Positions 34,874-42,640 of a stretch of 64,000 bases of DNA are shown here, piece by piece. The translations under genes were made by a program, and so were the position numbers. Positions within the stretch are counted from its first letter, which is position 1, and each line of letters begins with the position of its first letter. Location of the stretch: contig NZ_JAJEQX010000011.1 in NCBI RefSeq assembly GCF_020687545.1, positions 1 to 64,000 on the forward strand, in the 5' to 3' direction. Origin of the DNA: Ruminococcus turbiniformis (lineage in GTDB: Bacteria; Bacillota; Clostridia; Lachnospirales; Lachnospiraceae). A model generated the notes under the pieces. It saw only the letters and a program-made list of their open reading frames with translations, ran no database searches and was not told the origin of the DNA.

Positions 34874-35118
34874 ATATTTTTCCCGTAAATCGTCTTTGTG
34901 CTCACGCCCGGCAGCATCCCCAGTTTGCCTGACAGTGCACTGATGACGTTATTTGGCGCATCCAGAGCGACGCTGATGACGTGGATGCCCTTTTCCCGGT
35001 AAGGGATTCCCATTCTGCCGATGACGTACTCTCCATATTCACTCAGCAGATGGTTCAGCTCGTCGACGGAATCCCGGTTTTCCAGAATAATGCCGATGAG
35101 CGCGATTCGTGTCTCCAT
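34870..35118 (-). CDS. TM1266-type putative regulator of iron-only hydrogenase system
   Basis: An 82-residue ferredoxin-fold protein (TM1266 family, ACT/CopG-NikR-like) that commonly precedes hydE. It reads TRIALIGIILENRDSV, YVIGRMGIPYREKGIHVISVALDAP, and ends near LPGVSTKTIYG. The AGGATTC/GGAGG ribosome site is present and the stop overlaps hydE. The family is proposed to regulate hydrogenase genes but its action is not established. It is the first gene of the operon and lies after a ~240-base leader. Confidence 0.92.
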   Translation of the reverse strand: METRIALIGIILENRDSVDELNHLLSEYGEYVIGRMGIPYREKGIHVISVALDAPNNVISALSGKLGMLPGVSTKTIYGKNI

Positions 35119-35358
35119 CCTGAATCCTCCATATCTGTATTCATTCCGCGGCGGTCAGTACGGGAAGCTTTCCGGAAAGGGAAAGGCTTATGAAGTTTCT
35201 GAAAAAAAGAACCTGTGCTGATCCAAAGGGGCGCAGGTATGACGGAATACAGGAGGGATACCGAGGGATACCTCCTGCTGTTTTCGGTATGATTTGCGCC
35301 TTATTGCTCAGAAGAATCCCTGTGCCGGGAATCCCTTTGCAGTCAGTACGGAATGTCT
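35119..35358 (-). promoter_or_regulatory. Long structured 5' leader of the hyd maturation operon
   Basis: Read on the minus strand, about 240 bases separate the promoter from the first gene. Nested pairing can be drawn: CAAAGG (near 35338) with CCTTTG (near 35225), GGCGCA (35299-35294) with TGCGCC (35235-35230), and CAGGAGG with CTCCTG flanking a TATCCCTCGGTATCC loop. A run TTCTTTTTTTC lies at 35212-35202. The ends CATTCCG/CGGAATG and a direct repeat GTCAGTACGG (35153 and 35342 regions) frame the block. It could be a riboswitch-like element or an inserted repeat element. I do not recognise a known class. Confidence 0.45.
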
Positions 35359-35364
35359 TTTTTG

Positions 35365-35393
35365 AGTATACCACACGGGGGATTTTTCTACAA
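35365..35393 (-). promoter_or_regulatory. Promoter of the TM1266-hydE-hydG operon
   Basis: On the minus strand TTGTAG (35393-35388), a 17-base spacer and TATACT (35370-35365) give a plausible sigma-A promoter with transcription start near 35358. Confidence 0.55.
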
Positions 35394-35423
35394 TATGGCA
35401 CATCGCTGAAAGAAAAATGAATA

Positions 35424-35477
35424 TTTATTTCAAAATTACAAAAATATATTGAATCTTTATTTCAAATGTTATATAAT
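35424..35477 (+). promoter_or_regulatory. Promoter and direct-repeat operator of the RpiR operon
   Basis: TTGAAT (35449-35454), 17 bases, TATAAT (35472-35477) form the promoter. TTTATTTCAAA occurs at 35424-35434 and again at 35456-35466, exactly 32 bp (about three helical turns) apart, the second inside the spacer. This is a good candidate binding site for the RpiR regulator encoded just downstream. Confidence 0.6.
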
Positions 35478-35500
35478 GCGGTCATAGGAGGAGAGAAGAC

Positions 35501-36358
35501 ATGACTCAGTCAAATGCAGGTTACCAGGCAAGGCTTCAGGGCGTAAAGGCGGGCCTTACAAAAAAGAATGAGAAAAAGATCTATGAGTTCATTGAAACGA
35601 GCAGAAAAGAGATCATTCACATGTCGATTGATGAGGCTGCGGAAGCGTGTCAGGTAAGCAAGGCTGCGATCGTGAGATTCGCACAGAAACTCGGCTATAA
35701 AGGCTATCAGGCGATGAAGATCAGTATTGCGCAGGAGGCGATCAATCCGGAACATCAGATTTACAGCAGGATGTCCAAGACCGATACGCTGCCGACGATT
35801 GTGGATAAGATCGTGGAATCGCATGTGCAGTCGTTAAAGGCGACGTCTGAAATTCTGGACCGCGGTGAGATAGAGAAAGCGGTAAGGATGATTCAGAACA
35901 GCGATCATCTTCTGTTTTTCGGAATCGGAGGATCGGGAAGCATTGCCCTTGACGGCCAGCACAAGTTTATCAAGATCGGTTATTTGGCTCTGGCATTTAC
36001 GGACAGCAATATGCAGGCCATGACCGCTTCGGTTCTTTCAGAACGGGATGTGGTGATTGCTATTTCTCATTCCGGGGCATCCAACGATATTCTCAATGCG
36101 CTTGAGAATGCGAAACAGGCAGGAGCGAAGACGATCGCGATTACGAATTACGGAAAGTCCCCGATCACCGAGATTGCGGACGTAGTGCTTCCTACATCGT
36201 CAAGCGAGACGGCGTTCAACAGTGACGCGCTGTCGTCCAGGATTGCGGAACTGTCGATTATCGACATGCTTTATGTGGGCGTTGCATTTAACAACTATGA
36301 CGAATCTTACGAGAATATTGTAAAGACGAGAAATGCTCTCGACTCCACGAAAATCTGA
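35501..36358 (+). CDS. MurR/RpiR family transcriptional regulator
   Basis: A 285-residue regulator. The N-terminal HTH (about 1-80; SIDEAAEACQVSKAAIVRFAQKLG) is followed by a SIS sugar-phosphate isomerase-type domain (FFGIGGSGSIALDGQHKF, AISHSGASNDILNA, ITNYGKSPI). Such proteins bind a phosphorylated sugar through the SIS domain. GGAGG lies before the ATG. It starts an operon with a FGGY kinase, GntP permease and DhnA aldolase and probably senses the kinase product. Confidence 0.92.
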   Translation: MTQSNAGYQARLQGVKAGLTKKNEKKIYEFIETSRKEIIHMSIDEAAEACQVSKAAIVRFAQKLGYKGYQAMKISIAQEAINPEHQIYSRMSKTDTLPTIVDKIVESHVQSLKATSEILDRGEIEKAVRMIQNSDHLLFFGIGGSGSIALDGQHKFIKIGYLALAFTDSNMQAMTASVLSERDVVIAISHSGASNDILNALENAKQAGAKTIAITNYGKSPITEIADVVLPTSSSETAFNSDALSSRIAELSIIDMLYVGVAFNNYDESYENIVKTRNALDSTKI

Positions 36359-36379
36359 GAAAGGAGATGGGAGAAGAGA

Positions 36380-37891
36380 ATGTTTTGCGGGATTGATCTG
36401 GGAACTTCAAGTGTCAAAGCAGCAGTGTATGATGAAGTCGGCAGAACTCTTGCATGTGCGAGGCGCGAGTGCGAACTGGTGACTCCGAAGGCCGGGTGGT
36501 CGGAACTTGACCCGGAAGACTATCTGGACAAACTGTATCAGGTGATCCGCGAGGCGTCGGAAGATTCCGGGCAGAGGATCACAGCGGTTGCGATTTCTTC
36601 GCAGGCGCAGGCGGTGCTCCCCATTGATGAGAACGGGAAGCCGCTCTACAACATTATCGTGACGATGGACAATCGTACCATTCCGCAGTATATGTTCTGG
36701 AAGGAAAATTATGACGAGAAGGAAATATACGGCAGGACGGGAAACACGTTCGGATCGATTTATACGCTGAACAAAATTATGTGGCATAAGCAGAATCAGC
36801 CTGAGATCTACAACAGGGCATGGAAATTCTGCTGTGTTCAGGACTATGCTGCGTATATGCTGACAGGGGAGGGGCCTTACACCGACTACTCCATTGCAGG
36901 GAGAACGATGATGTTCTCGGTGAAGGAACCGGTGTGGGATGAAAAAGTGCTCGGCATTGCAGGAATTGATATCGGAAAACTGTCGTCCCCTGTTCCGTCT
37001 GTAACAGTGGTCGGAAAAATCCGGACAGAGCTCAGACAGAAACTGAAGCTGGATGAGACATGCGAGGTCGTGATCGGAGGCCATGATCAGGCGTGCGGAG
37101 CGATCGGAAGCGGTGTGGTGAAGCCCGGGATGCTGATGGATGCGTGCGGCACGGTTGATGCCATGGTTACAGTACTGCCGGGAATGGTGTTAAGCGATAA
37201 GATGCAAAAATACAGTCTTACATGCTACCGGCATGCAGACACGTCAAACTACATCACAATGGCCATCAATACAAATGGCGGGCTGTTTCTCAAATGGTAC
37301 AAAAACGTACTGTATGACAGAAGGGCAGAAAACGGAAGAGATATTTACACTCAGATGATAGAAGAGTGTCCTGATACACCGTCGGATATCTATGTACTGC
37401 CTCATCTGGAAGGCGCGGGAACGCCGTACAATGACCCGGAGTCGCTTGCCGCGATTGTAGGACTTAGGGTGTGCCATACGAAGAAGGACATTACAAGAGC
37501 AGTGCTCGATTCACTTGCATATGAGATGAAGCTGAATCTAGAAGCAGTGGAAAACGCCACGAACTGTAAGATCGATGAGATCCGGATGATCGGCGGCGGA
37601 GCAAAAACCCCGAAGTGGGTTCAGATCAAAGCGGATATCTTCAATAAAAAGATTGTCACTCTGGAGACGGACGAAGCAGCGTCGCTGGGCGCGGCCATTA
37701 TAGGAGCAGTGGCAAAGGGATATTACAAAAGCTTTGATGAAGCGATAAACAAGATGATACATATCAAGAAAATATATTATCCTGATATCCGGATGCAGAA
37801 AGAATATGGGATAAGAGCATCCGAATACCAGGACATATATGAGGGACTAAAGAAAGTTAACCATAACATCTCCAGTCGCACATTATTATAA
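36380..37891 (+). CDS. FGGY-family carbohydrate kinase
   Basis: A 503-residue sugar kinase of the FGGY fold. It has the N-terminal phosphate motif CGIDLGTSSVKAAVYD, the GGHDQACGAIGSG segment and DACGTVDAM, the C-terminal adenosine motif MIGGGAKTPKWVQIKADIF and DEAASLGAAI. Similar in plan to xylulokinase, gluconate kinase of the FGGY type and LsrK; the exact sugar cannot be assigned. It lies 21 bases after the RpiR gene and has AAAGGAG upstream. It probably phosphorylates the substrate brought in by the GntP permease. Confidence 0.9.
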   Translation: MFCGIDLGTSSVKAAVYDEVGRTLACARRECELVTPKAGWSELDPEDYLDKLYQVIREASEDSGQRITAVAISSQAQAVLPIDENGKPLYNIIVTMDNRTIPQYMFWKENYDEKEIYGRTGNTFGSIYTLNKIMWHKQNQPEIYNRAWKFCCVQDYAAYMLTGEGPYTDYSIAGRTMMFSVKEPVWDEKVLGIAGIDIGKLSSPVPSVTVVGKIRTELRQKLKLDETCEVVIGGHDQACGAIGSGVVKPGMLMDACGTVDAMVTVLPGMVLSDKMQKYSLTCYRHADTSNYITMAINTNGGLFLKWYKNVLYDRRAENGRDIYTQMIEECPDTPSDIYVLPHLEGAGTPYNDPESLAAIVGLRVCHTKKDITRAVLDSLAYEMKLNLEAVENATNCKIDEIRMIGGGAKTPKWVQIKADIFNKKIVTLETDEAASLGAAIIGAVAKGYYKSFDEAINKMIHIKKIYYPDIRMQKEYGIRASEYQDIYEGLKKVNHNISSRTLL

Positions 37892-38079
37892 TATGTCCTG
37901 TAGAAAATTTTGTCAATTTTTTTTATCAACTGAATACAGATTTTGAGAACAGCGCAGACTGAGCTGCCATGATTTCATATATCAGTTCAGCCGCTGTGCT
38001 GTTACCATTTAAACAGGCATAAGCGATGAGATAGTTGTGATGCTTTCTTAGTGTATGCAAAAATCTGGAGGTATACATT

Positions 38080-39435
38080 ATGAGCGCATTAGGATTATCG
38101 ATTAATCTCATAATCGCGATCGCGATTATACTGATATTAGTGCTGAAAGTAAAAGTAAATCCGACGATTGCCCTGATTGTGGCAAGCATTTATATGGGAA
38201 TATCCTGTCAGCTGGGGCTTACCACAACTGTAGATTCCATCAATAATGGATTCGGCAATCTGATGGCGTCTACGGGACTGCCGATCGGTCTTGGAATTAT
38301 GATGGGACAGATCCTTCAGGATTCCGGTGCGGCAGAATCGCTTGCAAGGGCAATCCTTAAGGTATTTCTCGGGAACAAAGCTCCGTGGGCGCTCGGACTT
38401 ACGGCATTTCTGCTGTCCATCCCCGTATTTTTTGACGTAACATTCGTCATTCTGATTCCGCTTGGAATTGCTGTCGCGAAACAGACGAAGAGACCTCTTC
38501 CATACTTTGCGGGTGCGATCGCAATCGGAGGCGTCAGCTCACAGACATTTGTTCCGCCGACACCGAACCCGCTTGCCTCTGCAAGTATCCTGAGCTTTGA
38601 TCTCTCCTATATCATCATACTTGGTTTGATTGTAGGTCTGATCTCCGCACTGTTTTCCATGTTTGTGTGGTTTAAACTTCTGAATCGTCCCGGCTTCTGG
38701 AATCCGGAAAAGGATACGACAGGTCTTCTTGACATGAGCGGGGAAGGCATGATGGAAGAAAAAGATCTTCCGTCGCCGTGGGCAGCTGTTATTCCGATTC
38801 TTCTGCCGGTACTGTGCATCCTGATCGGTTCTTTCTGGCCGGTTGTGACAGGAAACGACGCGCCTGCTTTTATATCCTTCCTGTCCCAGAAGACGATTGC
38901 GATCCTTCTTGGACTGATCGCAGCGTATCTGCTTCTTACAAGGAAAATGGGCCTTCAGGCGATCGGAGATTCTGTTTCCGAGTCTCTGAAACAGGCCGGT
39001 ATTGTGGTGTTTATCACCGGTGCGGGCGGAGCTTTTGGTTCAGTTATCCAGGCAACGAATATCGGAGAAGTACTGATTGGAGGTCTTACAGAAGGACAGT
39101 CCTCTACAATCCTGATTCTCTGTGTAACGTTCCTGATCGGCGTGCTCTTCAGAGTTGCGCAGGGTTCCGGAACCGTGGCGTCCATTACGGCAATGACAAT
39201 TATGGCGACTGTCGCGCCGTCAGCCGGATGCCATCCGGTATATATAGCTATCGCGGCTCTGGCCGGCGGAAACTTTATCGGACATGTCAATGACTCCGGT
39301 TTCTGGGTAGTTACAAACCTTTCCGGCGCAAGCGTGACAGGCGGACTGAAAACATATACGCTGAACACGGTAACACTTATGGGAATGGCATTTATTCTCT
39401 GCCTGATCGGCGCGACAGTGCTGCCGCTGGTATAA
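38080..39435 (+). CDS. GntP-family permease (gluconate/sugar-acid symporter)
   Basis: A 451-residue integral membrane protein with about 12-14 helices. GntP family features include VKVNPTIALIVASIYMG near residue 25, GLGIMMGQILQDSGAAE, FFDVTFVILIPL, the PPTPNPLA loop and GSGTVASITAM. By family knowledge it imports gluconate or related sugar acids with protons. GGAGG lies upstream. Between the kinase and this gene are 188 bases in which I see no gene. A sugar-acid substrate is therefore likely for the pathway. Confidence 0.92.
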   Translation: MSALGLSINLIIAIAIILILVLKVKVNPTIALIVASIYMGISCQLGLTTTVDSINNGFGNLMASTGLPIGLGIMMGQILQDSGAAESLARAILKVFLGNKAPWALGLTAFLLSIPVFFDVTFVILIPLGIAVAKQTKRPLPYFAGAIAIGGVSSQTFVPPTPNPLASASILSFDLSYIIILGLIVGLISALFSMFVWFKLLNRPGFWNPEKDTTGLLDMSGEGMMEEKDLPSPWAAVIPILLPVLCILIGSFWPVVTGNDAPAFISFLSQKTIAILLGLIAAYLLLTRKMGLQAIGDSVSESLKQAGIVVFITGAGGAFGSVIQATNIGEVLIGGLTEGQSSTILILCVTFLIGVLFRVAQGSGTVASITAMTIMATVAPSAGCHPVYIAIAALAGGNFIGHVNDSGFWVVTNLSGASVTGGLKTYTLNTVTLMGMAFILCLIGATVLPLV

Positions 39436-39521
39436 ACTGCGGATTCAGACACAGGGTGTCAGGCAAAGATACAGCCTGTACCATTTGATAATTATAGATA
39501 TATTTCAGGAGGAACATTAAA

Positions 39522-40367
39522 ATGTCAATGTTGGGAAAAGAAATACGGATGAGCAGACTGGTGAATCCGAAGAGCAACAAAATGATGGCGATTACAGTAG
39601 ATCATGCGATCTCAAGAGGAATCGCCGGGATGACGGGAATCCAGGACGTGCAGTCTGCAATCGATAAAATACTTCTTGGAAAACCGGATGCGGTCACTAT
39701 GACAAAAGGAATCGCTGAGCGCTGTATGCCGCAGCATGCAGGAGATCCGGCGTCAATCCTTATGAAAATTTCCAATCCGGCTCCGGCAAATCCTACCAGA
39801 GATGTGGTTTTTGGCACAGTAGATGAGGCGATTCGTATGGGGGCGGACGGTGTTTCCATGGGAGCGATCATGATGGGAGACTTCCAGGGAGATCAGATTG
39901 AGAAAGTCGGCATGATCGCTGAGGAGTGCATGCGCAAGGGGATGCCTCTGATCGGTCATGTATACCCCAAGGGAGAGAACGTGTCAATGGAAGGCAGAAC
40001 AGCATGGGAAAATATCGCGTATTGTGTGAGAAGCGCGTGTGAACTCGGTATGGACATCGTGAAGACGACCTATACCGGCGATCCGGATTCCATGGCAAAG
40101 GTGGTATCCTGCGTACCGTCCTCGTTCCGAATCGTTATCCAGGGCGGCGATGCGTGCAATACACTGGATGATTACCTTCAGATGACGAGAGACGCTATGG
40201 ACTGCGGAGTCGGCGGAGTGACCATGGGACGTTTTGTATGGGATTACAGAGATGTTACAGCGCTCGTTATTACACTGCGCTATATTATCCATGAAGGCTA
40301 CAGTGTGAAAGAGGCAAAAGAGCTGCTCGCTCAGCTTGAAAATGATAAAAATTATGATCAGTTCTGA
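39522..40367 (+). CDS. DhnA/DeoC-type class I aldolase (fructose-bisphosphate aldolase-like)
   Basis: A 281-residue class I Schiff-base aldolase of the DhnA/LsrF/ADH-synthase group. It opens AITVDHAISRG, has the GADGVSMG strand and the catalytic region DIVKTTYTGDP (Lys in the VKTTYTG motif), then IQGGDACNTLDDY and GVGGVTMGRFVWD. AGGAGG is before the ATG. It is the last gene of the RpiR operon, ahead of a strong hairpin. It likely cleaves or rearranges the phosphorylated product of the FGGY kinase, much as LsrF acts after LsrK, but the real substrate is unknown. Confidence 0.85.
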   Translation: MSMLGKEIRMSRLVNPKSNKMMAITVDHAISRGIAGMTGIQDVQSAIDKILLGKPDAVTMTKGIAERCMPQHAGDPASILMKISNPAPANPTRDVVFGTVDEAIRMGADGVSMGAIMMGDFQGDQIEKVGMIAEECMRKGMPLIGHVYPKGENVSMEGRTAWENIAYCVRSACELGMDIVKTTYTGDPDSMAKVVSCVPSSFRIVIQGGDACNTLDDYLQMTRDAMDCGVGGVTMGRFVWDYRDVTALVITLRYIIHEGYSVKEAKELLAQLENDKNYDQF

Positions 40368-40379
40368 CCGGACTAATAA

Positions 40380-40408
40380 GGGGGATGCTGCTTTGTGCGG
40401 CATCCCCC
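40380..40408 (+). terminator. Terminator of the RpiR operon
   Basis: GGGGGATGC (40380-40388) and GCATCCCCC (40400-40408) form a perfect 9-bp GC-rich hairpin 13 bases after the aldolase stop, followed by mixed A/T. Confidence 0.7.
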
Positions 40409-40519
40409 TCAATTAATCCGATTCTTTTTACAGCTTCCTTTCCCCCATCCCCCTCTTAAACGCATTGATTTTCTTCTGCAAACAGACTAAAATAGAGCTG
40501 TGAATTGGAGGAAAAGCAT

Positions 40520-40789
40520 ATGTCAGAAGTGAGAAAGCATATCGTGTTCCACGGTCGTGTCCAGGGCGTCGGATTCCGGTATACAGCGAAATATGCGGCT
40601 CAGTCACTTGGGCTTTCCGGCTGGGTCCGGAATGAGTGGGACGGCACTGTGACAATGGAAGTTCAGGGAAGAGAAGCACTGATTGACAAGCTGCTTGTCA
40701 GGCTGAACCACGACCGGTTTATTACCATTGAGTGGATGGATACAGAAGAGATTCCGCTGCGGGAAGAGGACCGGTTTACAGTGAGATAA
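40520..40789 (+). CDS. Acylphosphatase
   Basis: An 89-residue acylphosphatase. The catalytic loop GRVQGVGFRY (Arg) and the Asn in GWVRNEWDGTV are both present, with the usual beta-alpha-beta-beta-alpha-beta order. By family knowledge it hydrolyses acyl phosphates such as carbamoyl- and acetyl-phosphate. The start is the ATG at 40520; TTGGAGG just upstream is its ribosome site. Single gene between the aldolase operon and proC. Confidence 0.93.
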   Translation: MSEVRKHIVFHGRVQGVGFRYTAKYAAQSLGLSGWVRNEWDGTVTMEVQGREALIDKLLVRLNHDRFITIEWMDTEEIPLREEDRFTVR

Positions 40790-40889
40790 CAGTGAGATGT
40801 CAGATTGGAACATCGTGGGAAAAAACTGAGAACTGAGAAAAGAATACAACTGCAGAAGCTGTAGAAAAGTCAGAAGGAGGAAGACAGCT

Positions 40890-41684
40890 GTGAAATTAGG
40901 ATTTATCGGGACAGGAAATATGGCAGGCGCCATTATGGGAGGAATCATCAGAAAAGGGATTATAAAGCCGGAGGAGATTATCGGATCAGATATTTCTGAG
41001 GCGGGCCGGGAGAAAGTCAGAGAACTCTACGGAATCTGTGTGACAGACGACAACAGAAAGGTGGCTGCAGAGTCGGAAGTGATTGTTCTTTCTGTGAAAC
41101 CCCAGTTTTATGCGGAGGCGATTGCACAGATCCGGGACTGCATAAGTGAGGAGCAGCTTGTTATCACAATCGCACCGGGCAAAACGCTGTCATGGCTGGA
41201 GGAGCAGTTTGGGAAACCGGTACGCATCGTCCGCACCATGCCGAATACTCCGGCTCTTGTTGGAGAAGGAATGACGGCGGCCTGCGCGAACCAGTATGTG
41301 ACAGAGGAGAACAGGGCATATGCGCTGGAACTTCTCGGGGCCTTCGGAAAAGTGGAGTTTGTTCCGGAGCATCTGATCGACGCGGTCGTGGCGGTGAGCG
41401 GAAGTTCCCCTGCCTATGTGTTTCTGTTCATTGAGGCCATGGCGGATGCGGCGGTTGCAGAAGGAATGCCGCGGCAGCAGGCGTATCAGTTTGCGGCCCA
41501 GGCAGTGTACGGAAGCGCGAAGATGGTGCTTGAGACAGGAAAGCATCCGGCTGAGTTAAAGGACATGGTATGCTCTCCGGCAGGTACGACCATAGAGGCT
41601 GTCAGAGTGCTTGAAGAAAAGGGATTCCGCAGTGCAGTAATCGAGGCGATGAAGGCCTGCGCGGATGTTTCCAGAAATCTGTAG
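40890..41684 (+). CDS. proC: Pyrroline-5-carboxylate reductase
   Basis: A 264-residue reductase making proline. It has the Rossmann motif GFIGTGNMAGAI at the N-terminus, VLSVKPQ, RTMPNTPALVGEGM, and the C-terminal signature LKDMVCSPAGTTIEAVRVLEE. It starts with GTG at 40890, with AGAAGGAGG eight bases upstream. Full length. No proA or proB nearby. Confidence 0.95.
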   Translation: MKLGFIGTGNMAGAIMGGIIRKGIIKPEEIIGSDISEAGREKVRELYGICVTDDNRKVAAESEVIVLSVKPQFYAEAIAQIRDCISEEQLVITIAPGKTLSWLEEQFGKPVRIVRTMPNTPALVGEGMTAACANQYVTEENRAYALELLGAFGKVEFVPEHLIDAVVAVSGSSPAYVFLFIEAMADAAVAEGMPRQQAYQFAAQAVYGSAKMVLETGKHPAELKDMVCSPAGTTIEAVRVLEEKGFRSAVIEAMKACADVSRNL

Positions 41685-41771
41685 AACAGCCTGCACGGGC
41701 CAGTATAGGCCTGTATAGGCCGGAACAGGCCGGGCGGTTCCCGCATCTGATCTGAAAAAGGAGGAAGATTC

Positions 41772-42467
41772 ATGCATATACAGGGGCTGCAGAAGCTTAC
41801 TCTGCTTGACTATCCGGGCAGGGTGGCGTGTACGGTATTTACTGCGGGCTGCAATTTCCGCTGCCCGTTCTGTCATAATGCGTTTCTTGTGACGCATGTA
41901 GACCCGGAGAATGATATCCCGGAGGAAGAAGTTTTCGCCTTTCTCAAAAAGCGTAAGGGGATTCTGGACGGCGTATGCGTCACGGGAGGAGAGCCCCTGC
42001 TGGCGCAGGATCTGGAACAGTTTCTGAGAAAAATAAAGGATCTGGGATACCTTGTCAAGCTGGATACGAACGGAAGCAATGCGGCGCGCCTTAAATATCT
42101 GGCGGGCCAGGGGCTGCTCGATTATGTGGCTATGGATATTAAAAATTCTCCGGAGAAATACGGGATGACTGCAGGAATCGAAGGATACGGTATGGAAAAT
42201 GTAAAAGAAAGTGCTTCATTCCTGATACAGGGAAACATTCCGTATGAGTTCCGTACAACCGTGGTGAGAGAGTTCCATAAAAGAGAAGATTTCGAGGAGA
42301 TCGGGAGATGGCTTTCGGGAGCGGAGCACTACTATCTCCAGAGATTTGTTGACTCCGGCGATCTGATCAGCCCGGGGCTTCGCGCCTACACAAAGGAGAT
42401 TATGGAACAGGCGCTTGAAATTGTGAAGAAATATATTCCGTCTGCAGAGCTGCGCGGGATGGAGTAA
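41772..42467 (+). CDS. nrdG: Anaerobic ribonucleotide reductase activase (radical SAM)
   Basis: A 231-residue radical SAM activase. It begins MHIQGLQKLTLLDYPGRVAC and has the cluster motif CNFRCPFC (CX3CX2C), then VCVTGGEPLL. It is longer than E. coli NrdG (154) and of the type that accompanies the second class III NrdD group. It uses SAM to form the glycyl radical on NrdD, encoded next. AAAAAGGAGG precedes the ATG. Confidence 0.92.
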   Translation: MHIQGLQKLTLLDYPGRVACTVFTAGCNFRCPFCHNAFLVTHVDPENDIPEEEVFAFLKKRKGILDGVCVTGGEPLLAQDLEQFLRKIKDLGYLVKLDTNGSNAARLKYLAGQGLLDYVAMDIKNSPEKYGMTAGIEGYGMENVKESASFLIQGNIPYEFRTTVVREFHKREDFEEIGRWLSGAEHYYLQRFVDSGDLISPGLRAYTKEIMEQALEIVKKYIPSAELRGME

Positions 42468-42505
42468 AAGCACTCTTTTCGGCATAAAAGAAATGATAAA
42501 GTGAC

Positions 42506-42590
42506 ATCAATATCTAGTGATGGTTTGCGAAGATAAAAACTAGATATTGGTGTTTTGCTATTGACAGAATTTTCCGCAGAATGATAGAAT
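42506..42590 (+). promoter_or_regulatory. nrdD promoter with a candidate pair of NrdR boxes
   Basis: CAATATCTAG (42508-42517) and its inverse CTAGATATTG (42540-42549) lie with centres 32 bp apart, resembling the paired NrdR boxes (acaCwATATwgtgt-like) of ribonucleotide reductase genes. Just downstream TTGACA (42561-42566), 18 bases, TAGAAT (42585-42590) form a promoter. It is located between nrdG and nrdD. NrdR itself is not in the window. Confidence 0.55.
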
Positions 42591-42640
42591 GAATTCAGAC
42601 GTTCGCATCAGCAGAAAAGGAAGGAAAGGGGTTTGAAGAC

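Noticed and set aside
37926-38189. Minus-strand open frame before gntP
   Set aside because: It overlaps the start of gntP, lacks a ribosome site, and its text is not recognisable as a family; treated as chance.
41685-41771. GGCCTGTATAGGCC-type short repeats between proC and nrdG
   Set aside because: Small overlapping palindromes without a T-run or relation to other repeats; not enough to call a terminator or element.
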